A stretch of 64,000 bases of DNA. It comes from Exiguobacterium sp. AM39-5BH. Its GTDB lineage: Bacteria > Bacillota > Bacilli > Exiguobacteriales > Exiguobacteriaceae. Position numbers and translations under genes: made by a program. Of this stretch, positions 46,668-54,445 are shown one piece after another (position 1 is the stretch's first letter; each line of letters opens with the position of its first letter). The notes beneath the pieces were generated by a model, which saw only the letters and a program-made list of their open reading frames with translations, was not told the DNA's origin and searched no databases. The stretch lies in the NCBI RefSeq assembly GCF_003467445.1, contig NZ_QSGS01000001.1, positions 496,001-560,000 on the forward strand, read 5' to 3'.

Positions 46668-46743
46668 GTCCGGTATCTTTTTATTCTCGTTGAAATAGTG
46701 ACATGGTACAATCGAATTACCGAATATGAAGCGAGGAATACGC

Positions 46744-47454
46744 ATGTTAAAATACCAACAGGTTGCAGCAGAGATTGAACAGTACATCAATCAACAGGAT
46801 TTGAAACAAGGAGATAAACTGCCCGTCCTCGAGCAGTTGATGAATCAATATGCCGTCAGCAAGAGTACGATCACGAAAGCACTCGAGTTGCTGGAGCGAA
46901 AAGGCATCGTCTTTCAGTTACGCGGGAGCGGGATCTTCGTCCGGCGCCACAACCGTCCGGGCTATATGAGCCTGTTCTCGACGCAAGGGTTCAAGAGCAA
47001 CCTAGGCGATCGGGTCTTGACGTCGGACGTGCTCGATGTCTCGGTCTCGAAACCGGACGCGACGGTCGCGCAGAACCTTGGCATCGACGTGACAGATGAC
47101 GTCTATCGCGTCGAGCGGGTCCGCTTCGTCGACGGCGAGGTGTTCTGTTACGAGGAGTCATACTATGTGAAGGCAATCGTCCCGTATTTGAACCGAGAAA
47201 TCGTCGCCGACTCGATTTTCGATTACATCCAAGGCGCACTCGGCGTCACCATCGGCTTTTCGGACATGTACATGCAGGTCGGGCGATTGACTGAGACGGA
47301 GGCCGGATATCTTGGTTTACAGATGGAGGACCCGACGCTCCGTATCGAGACGATTTTTCACCTTTCGAACGGGAAGCCGTTTGACTACTCACGCATCACG
47401 TATCATTACGAGCACTCGCAGTTCGTCGTCCAGGCGAACGGTCCGTACATGTGA
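46744..47454 (+). CDS. GntR-family (HutC/UTRA) regulator of the beta-glucoside gene
   Basis: A 236-residue regulator with an N-terminal winged helix (residues 1-70, YAVSKSTITKALELLERKGI and GSGIFVRRH) and a C-terminal UTRA effector domain (YRVERVRFVDGEVFCYEESY, then TIFHLSNGKPFDYSRITY). It is divergent from the GH1 gene and most likely represses it until a phosphorylated sugar binds. The ATG at 46744 follows AGCGAGGAA; the in-frame ATG at 46726 has none. A half operator near its own promoter suggests autoregulation. Confidence 0.9.
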   Translation: MLKYQQVAAEIEQYINQQDLKQGDKLPVLEQLMNQYAVSKSTITKALELLERKGIVFQLRGSGIFVRRHNRPGYMSLFSTQGFKSNLGDRVLTSDVLDVSVSKPDATVAQNLGIDVTDDVYRVERVRFVDGEVFCYEESYYVKAIVPYLNREIVADSIFDYIQGALGVTIGFSDMYMQVGRLTETEAGYLGLQMEDPTLRIETIFHLSNGKPFDYSRITYHYEHSQFVVQANGPYM

Positions 47455-47496
47455 AAACACCGCTCGACGCGATTTGCGTGGAGCGGTGTTTTTTAT
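47454..47496. terminator. Terminator after the GntR gene
   Basis: AAAACACCGCTC / GAGCGGTGTTTT with inner GACGC..GCGTG and flanking T-run. Confidence 0.85.
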
Positions 47497-47556
47497 AGGT
47501 GTAATTTATTTATCTTTGAGTCAGGTGGTGATATGTACCGACTCCATGCAACCGTC

Positions 47557-48261
47557 TTATTTATTCGCTCGCCTCCGGTACAAAAGATAACTGAGCGGGA
47601 GCCCCGCCAACAACGCAAGGCCAAGCATCCAAAACGATTTAGGGTCTGTCGTCGGAACATTACCCGAACTAGCAGTGTGGCCATCCTCCAACGAACCTTC
47701 TACGTTTGAATGTGTCTCGACTAAGAGTGCCTGATAGGACTCGAGCGTGATCCTGTCTCCTTCGATGAACCGTTTCGCATCGGTCGTCAAGGCGGTCAAC
47801 GTCTTTCCATCATAGTCAAACCAGGCATTCTCTCGCGCGGAATGGACCAATGTACCGGACACATCAGCTAAGGCAATGGCCAACTCGTCACCATACCCGA
47901 ACGTGGAGAAGGCGAAGAGGCCCGGTTCCTGCTCGTACGTGCCGATGACATTTCTCGGCTCTCCATCTTGTAGGACGGCTGATACGTACTCCTTGCTCGA
48001 GACAAACGTACACATTTCGTCCGACGAATAACAGGATTGCGCGGCAATCATCACTTCATGGAGCGAACCGAACGAGATGGCGCGACTTTCCGTCAAATGA
48101 TAGTTACTCGGGTCGTCACCTTCGATATGGTCGAGGACGATTGACTCGAAATGTTTTTCAGCGAAACGCTCCGCGGATCGTTCAGTCGGCGCGGCAGCTG
48201 CTGACGTAGCAACGAGCGTGAAGGCCCCAGCTAGGGCGAATGTTGTGAGGTGGCGCAACAT
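47557..48261 (-). CDS. Secreted protein with C-terminal membrane anchor and sorting-like tail
   Basis: A 234-residue exported protein. The signal peptide (MLRHLTTFALAGAFTLVATS, cut near AAAAPTE) is followed by an extracellular domain with two cysteines (QSCYSSDEMC) and a C-terminal tail GNVPTTDPKSFW, hydrophobic helix, then YRRRANK. The tail has the three-part layout of a sortase signal, but with VPTTD instead of LPxTG. AAAGGAGAAAAC precedes the ATG at 48261. It follows the DUF58 gene and ends the second MoxR-type cluster. The domain is unrecognised. Confidence 0.7.
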   Translation of the reverse strand: MLRHLTTFALAGAFTLVATSAAAAPTERSAERFAEKHFESIVLDHIEGDDPSNYHLTESRAISFGSLHEVMIAAQSCYSSDEMCTFVSSKEYVSAVLQDGEPRNVIGTYEQEPGLFAFSTFGYGDELAIALADVSGTLVHSARENAWFDYDGKTLTALTTDAKRFIEGDRITLESYQALLVETHSNVEGSLEDGHTASSGNVPTTDPKSFWMLGLALLAGLPLSYLLYRRRANK

Positions 48262-48272
48262 GTTTTCTCCTT

Positions 48273-49340
48273 TCAACTGATAGACATCTGTTTGAGCAGT
48301 GACGCGTCAATCCGAATCACTTCCGCATGCGGATGATTCTGTCGCTCGATGATTTGATTGAACCGTTTCGAAGCGACGAATCGATCGGATTCATGGACCC
48401 ACGCCAGACGTACGAGGGCGAGGCGCAATTGCTTGCGACCGTCACTCATCCGTAGGTGGTCGATATGATTATCAGCATCGAGCCGATTGATGAACAGCTC
48501 GACTTTACAATCTTCCTTCACTAAATAGGATACCAGATAAGCGGCCTGTTGAATCAACTCTTCATAGCGCGCATGAAGGCCATTCCCTAGCGGACCGCTC
48601 AAGTCGAGCACGAGCGTGAATGTATCGAGGTTTTGGCGTTGATACACTTTCGCCTGAAGTTTTCCTGTCTTGGCTGTCGCGATCCAGTCAATCTGTTTGA
48701 CCGGCTCTTGCTCATATCGTTTTGAGCTTTGAATCATCAACGGATCGTTGAGCGGGGAATGTTTGACGAGTCGGTCTCCCATCCGCACCAGGCGCGAGTC
48801 GAACCTGTTCTGTTTCGTAATGGATGGGAGTATGATCCAGGATGGAAGCGTATGATCTGTGACGAAGATGGTGCCAAGCCAAAATGGGAGCCTGAACTGA
48901 AGCGTACATTCTTCGATTTGGACAGGACCTCGTTGCTTCGCATGGATTGGAAGCGAATAGGTCGATTCCTCACGGATTTGTATGACATGTACGCGCTGAT
49001 CCTCGTCAAACGTCAAGCCGTGCCCTGTGACCAGGCGGACCGATGTCGGGATTCCGAGTTCTTGGAGACGTTCGACACCTGTCACCTCCATTCTTAGCGA
49101 GACACGGTCATTTACGAACAACAACTGCTCTTTCTGGTGGAATGATAAACGTGTCCCTTCGACAATTTTCTGCGTCAGCCATTTCCAAATCAGCATCAAT
49201 CCTAGAATTACGCCAGACAGATAAGCGAGCGGCCACACATATGGGAACCATATGGACAGAAGTAGGATGCCGGTATAGGCCGGCCATAGCTTATCGTCTA
49301 AAAGTGACGGTGTGCTCACTTCGACTTGTCGCATCTTCAC
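48273..49340 (-). CDS. DUF58-domain membrane protein, second copy
   Basis: A 355-residue protein with two N-terminal helices and the DUF58 core SPLNDPLMIQSSKRYEQEPV and KQIDWIATAKTGKLQAKVYQ. It is more divergent from textbook DUF58 than the copy at 35881. The GTG at 49340 overlaps the previous stop by 4 bases; the ATG at 49334 has the better ribosome spacing. Its upstream partner, normally an intact MoxR ATPase, is here a rearranged gene. Confidence 0.8.
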   Translation of the reverse strand: MKMRQVEVSTPSLLDDKLWPAYTGILLLSIWFPYVWPLAYLSGVILGLMLIWKWLTQKIVEGTRLSFHQKEQLLFVNDRVSLRMEVTGVERLQELGIPTSVRLVTGHGLTFDEDQRVHVIQIREESTYSLPIHAKQRGPVQIEECTLQFRLPFWLGTIFVTDHTLPSWIILPSITKQNRFDSRLVRMGDRLVKHSPLNDPLMIQSSKRYEQEPVKQIDWIATAKTGKLQAKVYQRQNLDTFTLVLDLSGPLGNGLHARYEELIQQAAYLVSYLVKEDCKVELFINRLDADNHIDHLRMSDGRKQLRLALVRLAWVHESDRFVASKRFNQIIERQNHPHAEVIRIDASLLKQMSIS

Positions 49341-50341
49341 ACCTTCTCGACCGGTACATCGACTCGCTCCAAAATGTCAGCGAGAACTTCCCGTTTCGTC
49401 GATTTCACGTCCCCTTCGAGCGTGAGCGTCAAGCGGTGTGCCAGAACATGCGTCGCGACGGCTTGGACATCTTCCGGGGTCACGAATTGACGGTCTTCGA
49501 TATAAGCGTAAGCTTGAGACGCCTTGACGAGGGCGAGCGTCGCCCGTGGACTCGCCCCGACTTCGACGAGCGGATGAAGTCGTGTCTCTTGGATGAGGGC
49601 GAGCAGATAGGTGACGACGTCGTCATGGATACGGACCTCCTCAACTGCTCGCTGCGCTGCTAAAAACGTTTCGAACGTCCGTCGACGTTTTTCTGGCGGT
49701 AGCGCTTGTTCGAATTGAATCAATTGTTGCCGCAACGGGGAATCTGGTAGCGGATGAGCGGAGCGTTTTGCCTCTTCGAACGTTTCGTCTGTCTCTTGCC
49801 TTGAGTGGATCCTCTCGTCTATCGGAACGGCTTCCCTCCCCTTTTTGTGGAAGCGTCTACGCCACATCCATACACCAATCAAAAGAAGGAGGATGGCGCT
49901 GACAATGTAAGGCAACAGGGAAAGGCGATCGGATTCGCTTGTAGATGGTGTACCATATGACGGAGACGAGTTATTCTCATCTTCCCTTGGTGTGCCGCCT
50001 TCATCATCTGATGGCCCAACAATCGCTCCTGCTTCAGAAATACCGGGCCCGGGATCTGCGTCACTACCATCTCCACACCAAACATCCGTATCGACGACCT
50101 CAATGATCCCAAACAACTTTCGCTTGTCATGACAATCCGTGACCCAGCTCGTGATGGGGCTTCCAGAGATGTCCAACCCTTTGAAGTAGGTATAAGCGAG
50201 TTGACCTGAGAATGAAATAAGTGCGACAACCAGTAAAGAAATCAAGACTGCTGATACAAACAGAACTTTGGCTTTTCTCATGTAACGACCCGTATGTGAA
50301 TATGTAGATTCGACTGCATCCCATTCAACGACTCCTTTCAT
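49337..50341 (-). CDS. Fusion of a DUF4129-like membrane protein to the lid domain of a MoxR ATPase
   Basis: A 334-residue protein. Two helices (about residues 24-48 and 144-160) and the motif PLRQQLIQFEQALPPEKRRR resemble DUF4129 proteins. From about residue 225 (LAAQRAVEEVRIHDDVVTY) to the end the sequence is the MoxR lid, including VEVGASPRATLALVKASQAY and VLAHRLTLTLEGDV. Walker A, Walker B and sensor motifs are absent. An in-frame deletion between a DUF4129 gene and a moxR gene would create this. The start is uncertain: no ribosome site fits the ATG at 50341, and 50281 is an alternative. Confidence 0.65.
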   Translation of the reverse strand: MKGVVEWDAVESTYSHTGRYMRKAKVLFVSAVLISLLVVALISFSGQLAYTYFKGLDISGSPITSWVTDCHDKRKLFGIIEVVDTDVWCGDGSDADPGPGISEAGAIVGPSDDEGGTPREDENNSSPSYGTPSTSESDRLSLLPYIVSAILLLLIGVWMWRRRFHKKGREAVPIDERIHSRQETDETFEEAKRSAHPLPDSPLRQQLIQFEQALPPEKRRRTFETFLAAQRAVEEVRIHDDVVTYLLALIQETRLHPLVEVGASPRATLALVKASQAYAYIEDRQFVTPEDVQAVATHVLAHRLTLTLEGDVKSTKREVLADILERVDVPVEKV

Positions 50342-50388
50342 TCATCGATTCCATTTAATCCTTTTTTTGGAAAATTGATTTGAAAGGA

Positions 50389-50937
50389 TTATAGCATACG
50401 GATTAATGGAATATTCAGTTTTTTAGCAAAAAAAGTTGCCCGCTTATTGTACACGAGCAACCAGACTTCTCCACTATGCATATAATCTTCATCTTGAATC
50501 AGTTCGTGGAACCGATGCACCTCGACGTTCGCCGGAAGCATGAATCGCTGTAGGCACACAGAGCCCACTGGCAAGCGCGTCCATGTCTGCTCAGACGTAT
50601 CGCGTTCCATGAACGCCTTTAGTCGTGCGTCGCTTTCAAACACGAGAAGTTCGGACTGCCAGAGCGACGGCAGGTCGATCAAGACGACGACCCGGAACCG
50701 CTCCTCTTCTCGGAGACGTACGAGATGTGAAGAACCCTCTACCATCGCCTCGATGACGGCGTGCTGGATTCGGCTATTCTTCTTTATCGATAGTGAGAAC
50801 GGTTGATCGATTGGAATTTTGTTATGCCAATACCCGTCGTGAAACGTCGTCGGGAACGAATAGGTCTGTTCGTCGACATCCATGCGCAACCGTTTCAGTC
50901 TTCGTCTAACACCGCGTACTTTCGCTCGTCTCTTCAA
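50389..50937 (-). CDS. DUF3916-like protein
   Basis: A 182-residue soluble protein: a strongly basic N-terminus (KRRAKVRGVRRRLKRLRMDV), then YWHNKIPIDQPFSL. The pattern resembles DUF3916; no biochemical role is known. It overlaps the DinB-like gene upstream by 4 bases (ATGA), indicating one transcript. An AT-rich 3' end overlaps no other gene. Confidence 0.6.
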   Translation of the reverse strand: MKRRAKVRGVRRRLKRLRMDVDEQTYSFPTTFHDGYWHNKIPIDQPFSLSIKKNSRIQHAVIEAMVEGSSHLVRLREEERFRVVVLIDLPSLWQSELLVFESDARLKAFMERDTSEQTWTRLPVGSVCLQRFMLPANVEVHRFHELIQDEDYMHSGEVWLLVYNKRATFFAKKLNIPLIRML

Positions 50938-51422
50938 GACGTTTTCCCCAAGATGCTGTCGACTTGTTGCTGATGGTGCCGGTCGTGTTCGATGAACTCG
51001 GTGACGATATAGGCAAGTGTGTACGGAACACCGTCATGCGGAGAATGGGTCGTTCCGTTTGCCATCGTGTGAGAAGTCAGCGTCTCTTGACGTAATGACC
51101 GAAGCGTTTCTATAAGCAAGCTCCGACTCGTTTTGGCTAACTGGAACACGTTTTCTCCCGAAAGACGTTTCGCTTTTTGGGTCGCTCGCGCGTTAAATGA
51201 GTCGAATTCAGGGAAAATCATGGCTTCCCCGGTCTTGACGGCCGGGACGATGACGTTCAACAGATGATTGTCCCAATGGGCGATGTGAAGGACGATTGCT
51301 TTGATTGACCATTTGTCGGTTGCAATCGATTTTTCCCACATCGATTCATCCAATCCCGACAATGTGTTTAACCAGTCTATATAGGATGCAAACTCGTCGA
51401 TGACATCTGAGGTTTTCGTCAT
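50934..51422 (-). CDS. DinB-family protein
   Basis: A 162-residue four-helix DinB-like protein. Metal-ligand positions are visible: H in IKAIVLHIAHWDNHLL near residue 47-50 and the C-terminal EFIEHDRHHQQQVDSIL. Related proteins include bacillithiol transferases; the specific role is unknown. GAAGGAGGATAC lies upstream of the ATG at 51422. It is coupled to the DUF3916-like gene. Confidence 0.78.
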   Translation of the reverse strand: MTKTSDVIDEFASYIDWLNTLSGLDESMWEKSIATDKWSIKAIVLHIAHWDNHLLNVIVPAVKTGEAMIFPEFDSFNARATQKAKRLSGENVFQLAKTSRSLLIETLRSLRQETLTSHTMANGTTHSPHDGVPYTLAYIVTEFIEHDRHHQQQVDSILGKTS

Positions 51423-51567
51423 AAAAGTATCCTCCTTCGGTTATAAGCTAAGAAAATTGTATCATGTTCCGGCCGCTTAGCACTGAGCTTCGTCAATCAA
51501 GGAATGCTTGGTTGAGGTGATTGAGCCTCACTTATGCATATAACGGGATAGACCTCTTCATATTGGT

Positions 51568-52125
51568 TCAAGGAGTCATCCCGTCGATTGAAATTGAACC
51601 GTAAGTTACCATCACGCCTTGTGGTGACGGGACCATAAAAAGAGGGAACGCATCCAACCAGTCCGCTGATGTCGGAAACGCATCAGGTGCCCAGTCGAGC
51701 TCAAGTTCGTGCCCGGCAAGCGCGTACGAGAATGGCATATGGCGATACACGTCAACGAGCAGTCGTTCGATTTTCTGTGTGAACACGGGTCTCGATGCAG
51801 GGTGTGAGACGATATCATTCCACTTTATATCGATGAGAATCCCGACATAGGTGTCCATCTCTTGAAGGGACACGGTCATCGTCATGTCCACGTCTCCAAA
51901 ATAGTTGCTTCGTAAATGGATAGATCCGTATTGCCCAACCTGAGCAAAGTCGGTACCTGTCGTTGTCGTCCAACTAGTGCCCGCCTTATCCTGACTGTAT
52001 GTCACGTTTATGACTTCGCCACCGCTACTTAACAGTTCCGCACATACATTTTGAGCAAGTTCAGGTAACGGATAATGGCTCGGATAAGCCATCCCGATGG
52101 AAATGAATCCGCCTGCTTGATCCAT
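51568..52125 (-). CDS. Hypothetical protein
   Basis: A 185-residue soluble protein with alternating strands and no signal peptide or recognised domain. AAAGGAGGTG lies 8 bases before the ATG at 52125. It is monocistronic, between the DinB unit and a purine-type permease. Confidence 0.55.
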   Translation of the reverse strand: MDQAGGFISIGMAYPSHYPLPELAQNVCAELLSSGGEVINVTYSQDKAGTSWTTTTGTDFAQVGQYGSIHLRSNYFGDVDMTMTVSLQEMDTYVGILIDIKWNDIVSHPASRPVFTQKIERLLVDVYRHMPFSYALAGHELELDWAPDAFPTSADWLDAFPLFMVPSPQGVMVTYGSISIDGMTP

Positions 52126-52189
52126 TCAAACACCTCCTTTGTTTCATCATACAAAAAAAGCGGCACCGCATATACGGCACCGCCCCATC

Positions 52190-53451
52190 TTATAGCCAGA
52201 CTGGTAAAGAAAAGAAAACCAAGAACAATACGGTCAAGACACCGACGACCGGACTGAGCGACCGATAGCCTTTCTTGAACAAGACGATCATCGTATAGGC
52301 GATGAATCCGAGCCCGATGCCATCGACGATGGAATACGTGAACGGAATCATGATGATGACGAGAATCGCCGGGAAGGCATGCTCCCAATTGTCGAGCGGG
52401 AGATGCTTCACGTTCTGGAACATCATCATGCCGATAATAATCAACACCGGCGCAATCGCCGTCACCGGAATAATCGCGAACAACGGCAACAACAAGAGCG
52501 AGACGACGTACAGGCCTGACGTCACGAACGAGGCGATGCCGCCCCGAGCGCCGACCGAGATGCCGGCTGCGACCTCGACCGTCGAGACGGTCGGGCTCGA
52601 GCCGAATAGGGCACCGGCCATCGTCGATAACCCTTGGGCGACGAGCCCTTTCGGGGCATCCGCATCCTTGCCGATGGCGCGCGTCTGATTCTGGATCAGG
52701 CTGATGTTCTCAATCAGCAAGACGAGCGTCAATACGCCGACGGCGACAAGGAAGATCGGTGACGCCGACTCGGCGAACGAGACGTTGCCGAACACGGTCC
52801 CGAACGACTCGAAGAATGGTGTGAGCGCGAACTCACCGGTCCAGTCGAGCGTACCCATGACGGCGCTCAAGCCGACCCCGAACGCGATTGTCCATAGGAA
52901 ACTGCTCGGCCCCATCTTCAAGAAGAGAAGGATGGCGACGGAGAGCGACAGGAACGCGACCTGCACCGGCCGTTCTCCGAGGTCTCCGATATGAAGCAGT
53001 GCCCCACCACCGCCTGAGACGATCCCCGCCGCCTCGAGTCCGATCAAGATGAGGAACAGGCCGAGTCCGACCGTCAATCCGTCATGAATAATCGGTGGGA
53101 ATGCGTTCGCAAGTTTCCTCGCCACTTTTGTTACCGTCAACAGGACGACGAGCGCCCCCGAGACGAACGAGACGGCGAGCGCGCTTGCCAGCTCAGCCCC
53201 ATCTGCAGGACGAGCGTGTACGTGAACAACGCGTTGATGCCCATCCCTGGTAACAGGAGCAGCGGCAAGTTGAACAGCCCTGCGATGAACGTTCCGATGA
53301 TGCTTGTCAAAATCGCTCCGACGAGCGCTCCCTCGAACGGGAGTCCGGCTTGTGTCAAGATTGCCGCGTGAACGGCCGGGATGTATGCTGTCGCCAGAAA
53401 GTTCAGCACGCCCCCGTATGTTTCTGTTTTCCATTCTGTTTGTTTTGCCAT
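52190..53451 (-). pseudogene. NCS2-family nucleobase permease (AzgA/PbuG-type), frameshifted
   Basis: A purine permease of about 420 residues. The N-terminal part (WKTETYGGVLNFLATAYIPA, GMGINALFTYTLV) belongs to the guanine/hypoxanthine AzgA-like branch. The frame breaks near 53183 after QMGLSW; adding one G gives WQAALAVSFVSGA and the rest follows intact through the second frame to 52190. The ATG at 53451 lies downstream of CAATAAAGGATTG. No purine riboswitch core is seen upstream. Either an inactive allele or a sequence error. Confidence 0.85.
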
Positions 53452-53509
53452 AGGAATCAATCCTTTATTGGCACCCTCACCCACCCATGTGGTTATACAC
53501 ACGAGGTTG

Positions 53510-53539
53510 ATTATATCCTGTCTGACTTCTGACATGCAA
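53510..53539 (-). promoter_or_regulatory. Candidate promoter of the NCS2 permease
   Basis: TTGCAT (53539-53534) and a consensus TATAAT (53515-53510) with an 18-base spacer on the minus strand. Confidence 0.45.
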
Positions 53540-53657
53540 GATAATCTTGGTTCAAATCCATCTTTGGACCCAGTCATGAGACCCGTTCGGACGAAAGGTT
53601 CATTTTATAAAATAAGAACAAACGTTCCTGTTTTTAGCATCTTTTTTGAAGGGAATC

Positions 53658-53666
53658 TGCTATAAT
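53658..53666 (+). promoter_or_regulatory. Extended -10 promoter of the small-peptide RNA
   Basis: TGCTATAAT is a perfect extended -10 element; the -35 region is weak. The start would be near 53673, giving a long structured 5' leader. Confidence 0.55.
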
Positions 53667-53728
53667 GAAGGAGCAGGTTAACGCAGCAATAGTGGGGTCA
53701 GCCGCCAAGTCCACAATGGAGGAAGGCG

Positions 53729-53860
53729 GTGGTGCGGATGGAACAACTATGGACCTGGGTCGGCGACTATGTGATCGTCCCGATCCTCGCTCCGATTATC
53801 GTTCACTTGGTGTTATACCAAACATCCGATCGTGCAACGTCTGAACGCACAAAAAAATGA
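53729..53860 (+). CDS. 43-residue hydrophobic peptide, candidate type I toxin
   Basis: The GTG at 53729 lies 6 bases after GGAGG; an in-frame ATG at 53738 has a poor 15-base spacing. The peptide has an N-terminal MEQLWTWVGDY, a membrane-spanning stretch with the IVPILAPIIVHLVLY pattern, and a charged tail SERTKK. The helix recalls Fst-type toxins (IAPIxVxxVL), without clear identity. Its ribosome site lies in a GCCGCC/GGCGGT hairpin. An antisense terminator overlaps its last codons and its leader is complementary to its own 3' region. These are hallmarks of type I toxin genes; toxicity is inferred. Confidence 0.55.
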   Translation: MVRMEQLWTWVGDYVIVPILAPIIVHLVLYQTSDRATSERTKK

Positions 53861-53902
53861 CCCCCTCGGCGCAATGAGATGGGTCACTTTCTGATTCACT
53901 AA

Positions 53903-53917
53903 CCATTGTGGCGGCTG
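53903..53917 (+). repeat. 3' arm of a long-range inverted repeat with the peptide mRNA leader
   Basis: CCATTGTGGCGGCTG is complementary to CAGCCGCCA (53699-53707) joined to CACAATGG (53712-53719), with a small bulge. A full-length transcript could close end to end beside the ribosome site, as in hok-type mRNAs. Confidence 0.55.
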
Positions 53918-53947
53918 GGCCACTCTTGAAGTGGTAGCCTGTGAGCC

Positions 53948-53984
53948 AGAGGCCGGTGTGTCCAGCACCGGTCTCTTTCTACTT
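53948..53984 (+). terminator. Terminator of the small-peptide RNA
   Basis: An 11-bp stem AGAGGCCGGTG / CACCGGTCTCT with a 7-base loop, followed by TTCTACTT. With the 53658 promoter this gives a transcript of about 310 nt. Confidence 0.55.
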
Positions 53985-54116
53985 GCATCATACCATACTT
54001 GAACGCATTTTTCAGTAACAGAAACGCGAAAATGGTGAAGTTGACGTGACGAATGATATCTGGGCGCCAGACATCGATCCGAGAGCAAGCTTCTTGATTG
54101 ATTGTTCAACAGTTCG

Positions 54117-54144
54117 AGGCAGAGCAAAGCGCTTTGCCTTTTTT
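54117..54144 (+). terminator. Free-standing intrinsic terminator
   Basis: The palindrome GCAAAGCGCTTTGC with outer GG/CC is followed by CCTTTTTT. No convincing ORF precedes it in 53985-54116. Confidence 0.5.
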
Positions 54145-54229
54145 AAATTTCATTTATGACTCCTTTAAGAATTCTTTAAATCTGCCATCTACACTGAAGA
54201 CAGTTCAAATTCTTAGGAGGTTTATTCCC

Positions 54230-54319
54230 ATGTATAATCAGAATTATTCAGTTATGTTCACAATCATTCTCCTAAAAGCCTCTTCTAATGCTGTTCATGA
54301 AAAAGCGTGGCCTGTGTGA
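54230..54319 (+). CDS. 29-residue peptide with strong ribosome site
   Basis: The ORF begins MYNQNYSVMFTIILLK and ends AWPV. TTAGGAGG lies 7 bases before its ATG, an unusually good site for so short an ORF. Its last codons are inside an intrinsic terminator. It is hydrophobic in the middle. No downstream gene lies on this strand, so it is not a leader peptide for one. It is unknown, possibly a secreted or membrane microprotein. Confidence 0.45.
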   Translation: MYNQNYSVMFTIILLKASSNAVHEKAWPV

Positions 54320-54342
54320 CCTACACGTGCCACGCTTTTTCG
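54300..54342. terminator. Terminator overlapping the 29-residue ORF
   Basis: AAAAGCGTGGC / GCCACGCTTTT with inner GTGT/ACAC and T-run. Confidence 0.8.
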
Positions 54343-54392
54343 CATTTACTCAACTTCAAGCGTATGTCGGAGCGAGCGACTCAAACCGATTT

Positions 54393-54429
54393 AAAAAGAT
54401 GAGCCCAATCGCAACACGCGAGTGGGCTC
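54393..54429 (-). terminator. Terminator of the PH-domain operon
   Basis: GAGCCCA / TGGGCTC stem followed on the minus strand by ATCTTTTT. Confidence 0.75.
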
Positions 54430-54445
54430 GTCAAGAATCGGGCCG

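Larger units (their letters stand above)
53851..53992 (-). ncRNA. Candidate antisense RNA overlapping the peptide mRNA 3' end
   Basis: On the minus strand an extended -10 TGGTATGAT near 53987-53995 would start an RNA of about 135 nt that ends at a strong terminator: TGACCC/GGGTCA stem with inner CTC/GAG and a run of seven T (plus-strand A run 53851-53857). It would cover the last 10 bases of the peptide ORF and its 3' UTR. This resembles RatA and SR4 in B. subtilis. Confidence 0.45.

Noticed and set aside
53452-53640. Purine riboswitch upstream of the NCS2 permease
   Set aside because: A TATAATC string is present, but the conserved core (TTTCTACC and CCGTAAA elements with the P1-P3 junction) is missing; TATAAT is better explained as a -10.
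53813-54127. 104-codon minus-strand ORF across the small-RNA region
   Set aside because: It crosses two hairpins and the antisense terminator, has no ribosome site and looks non-coding.
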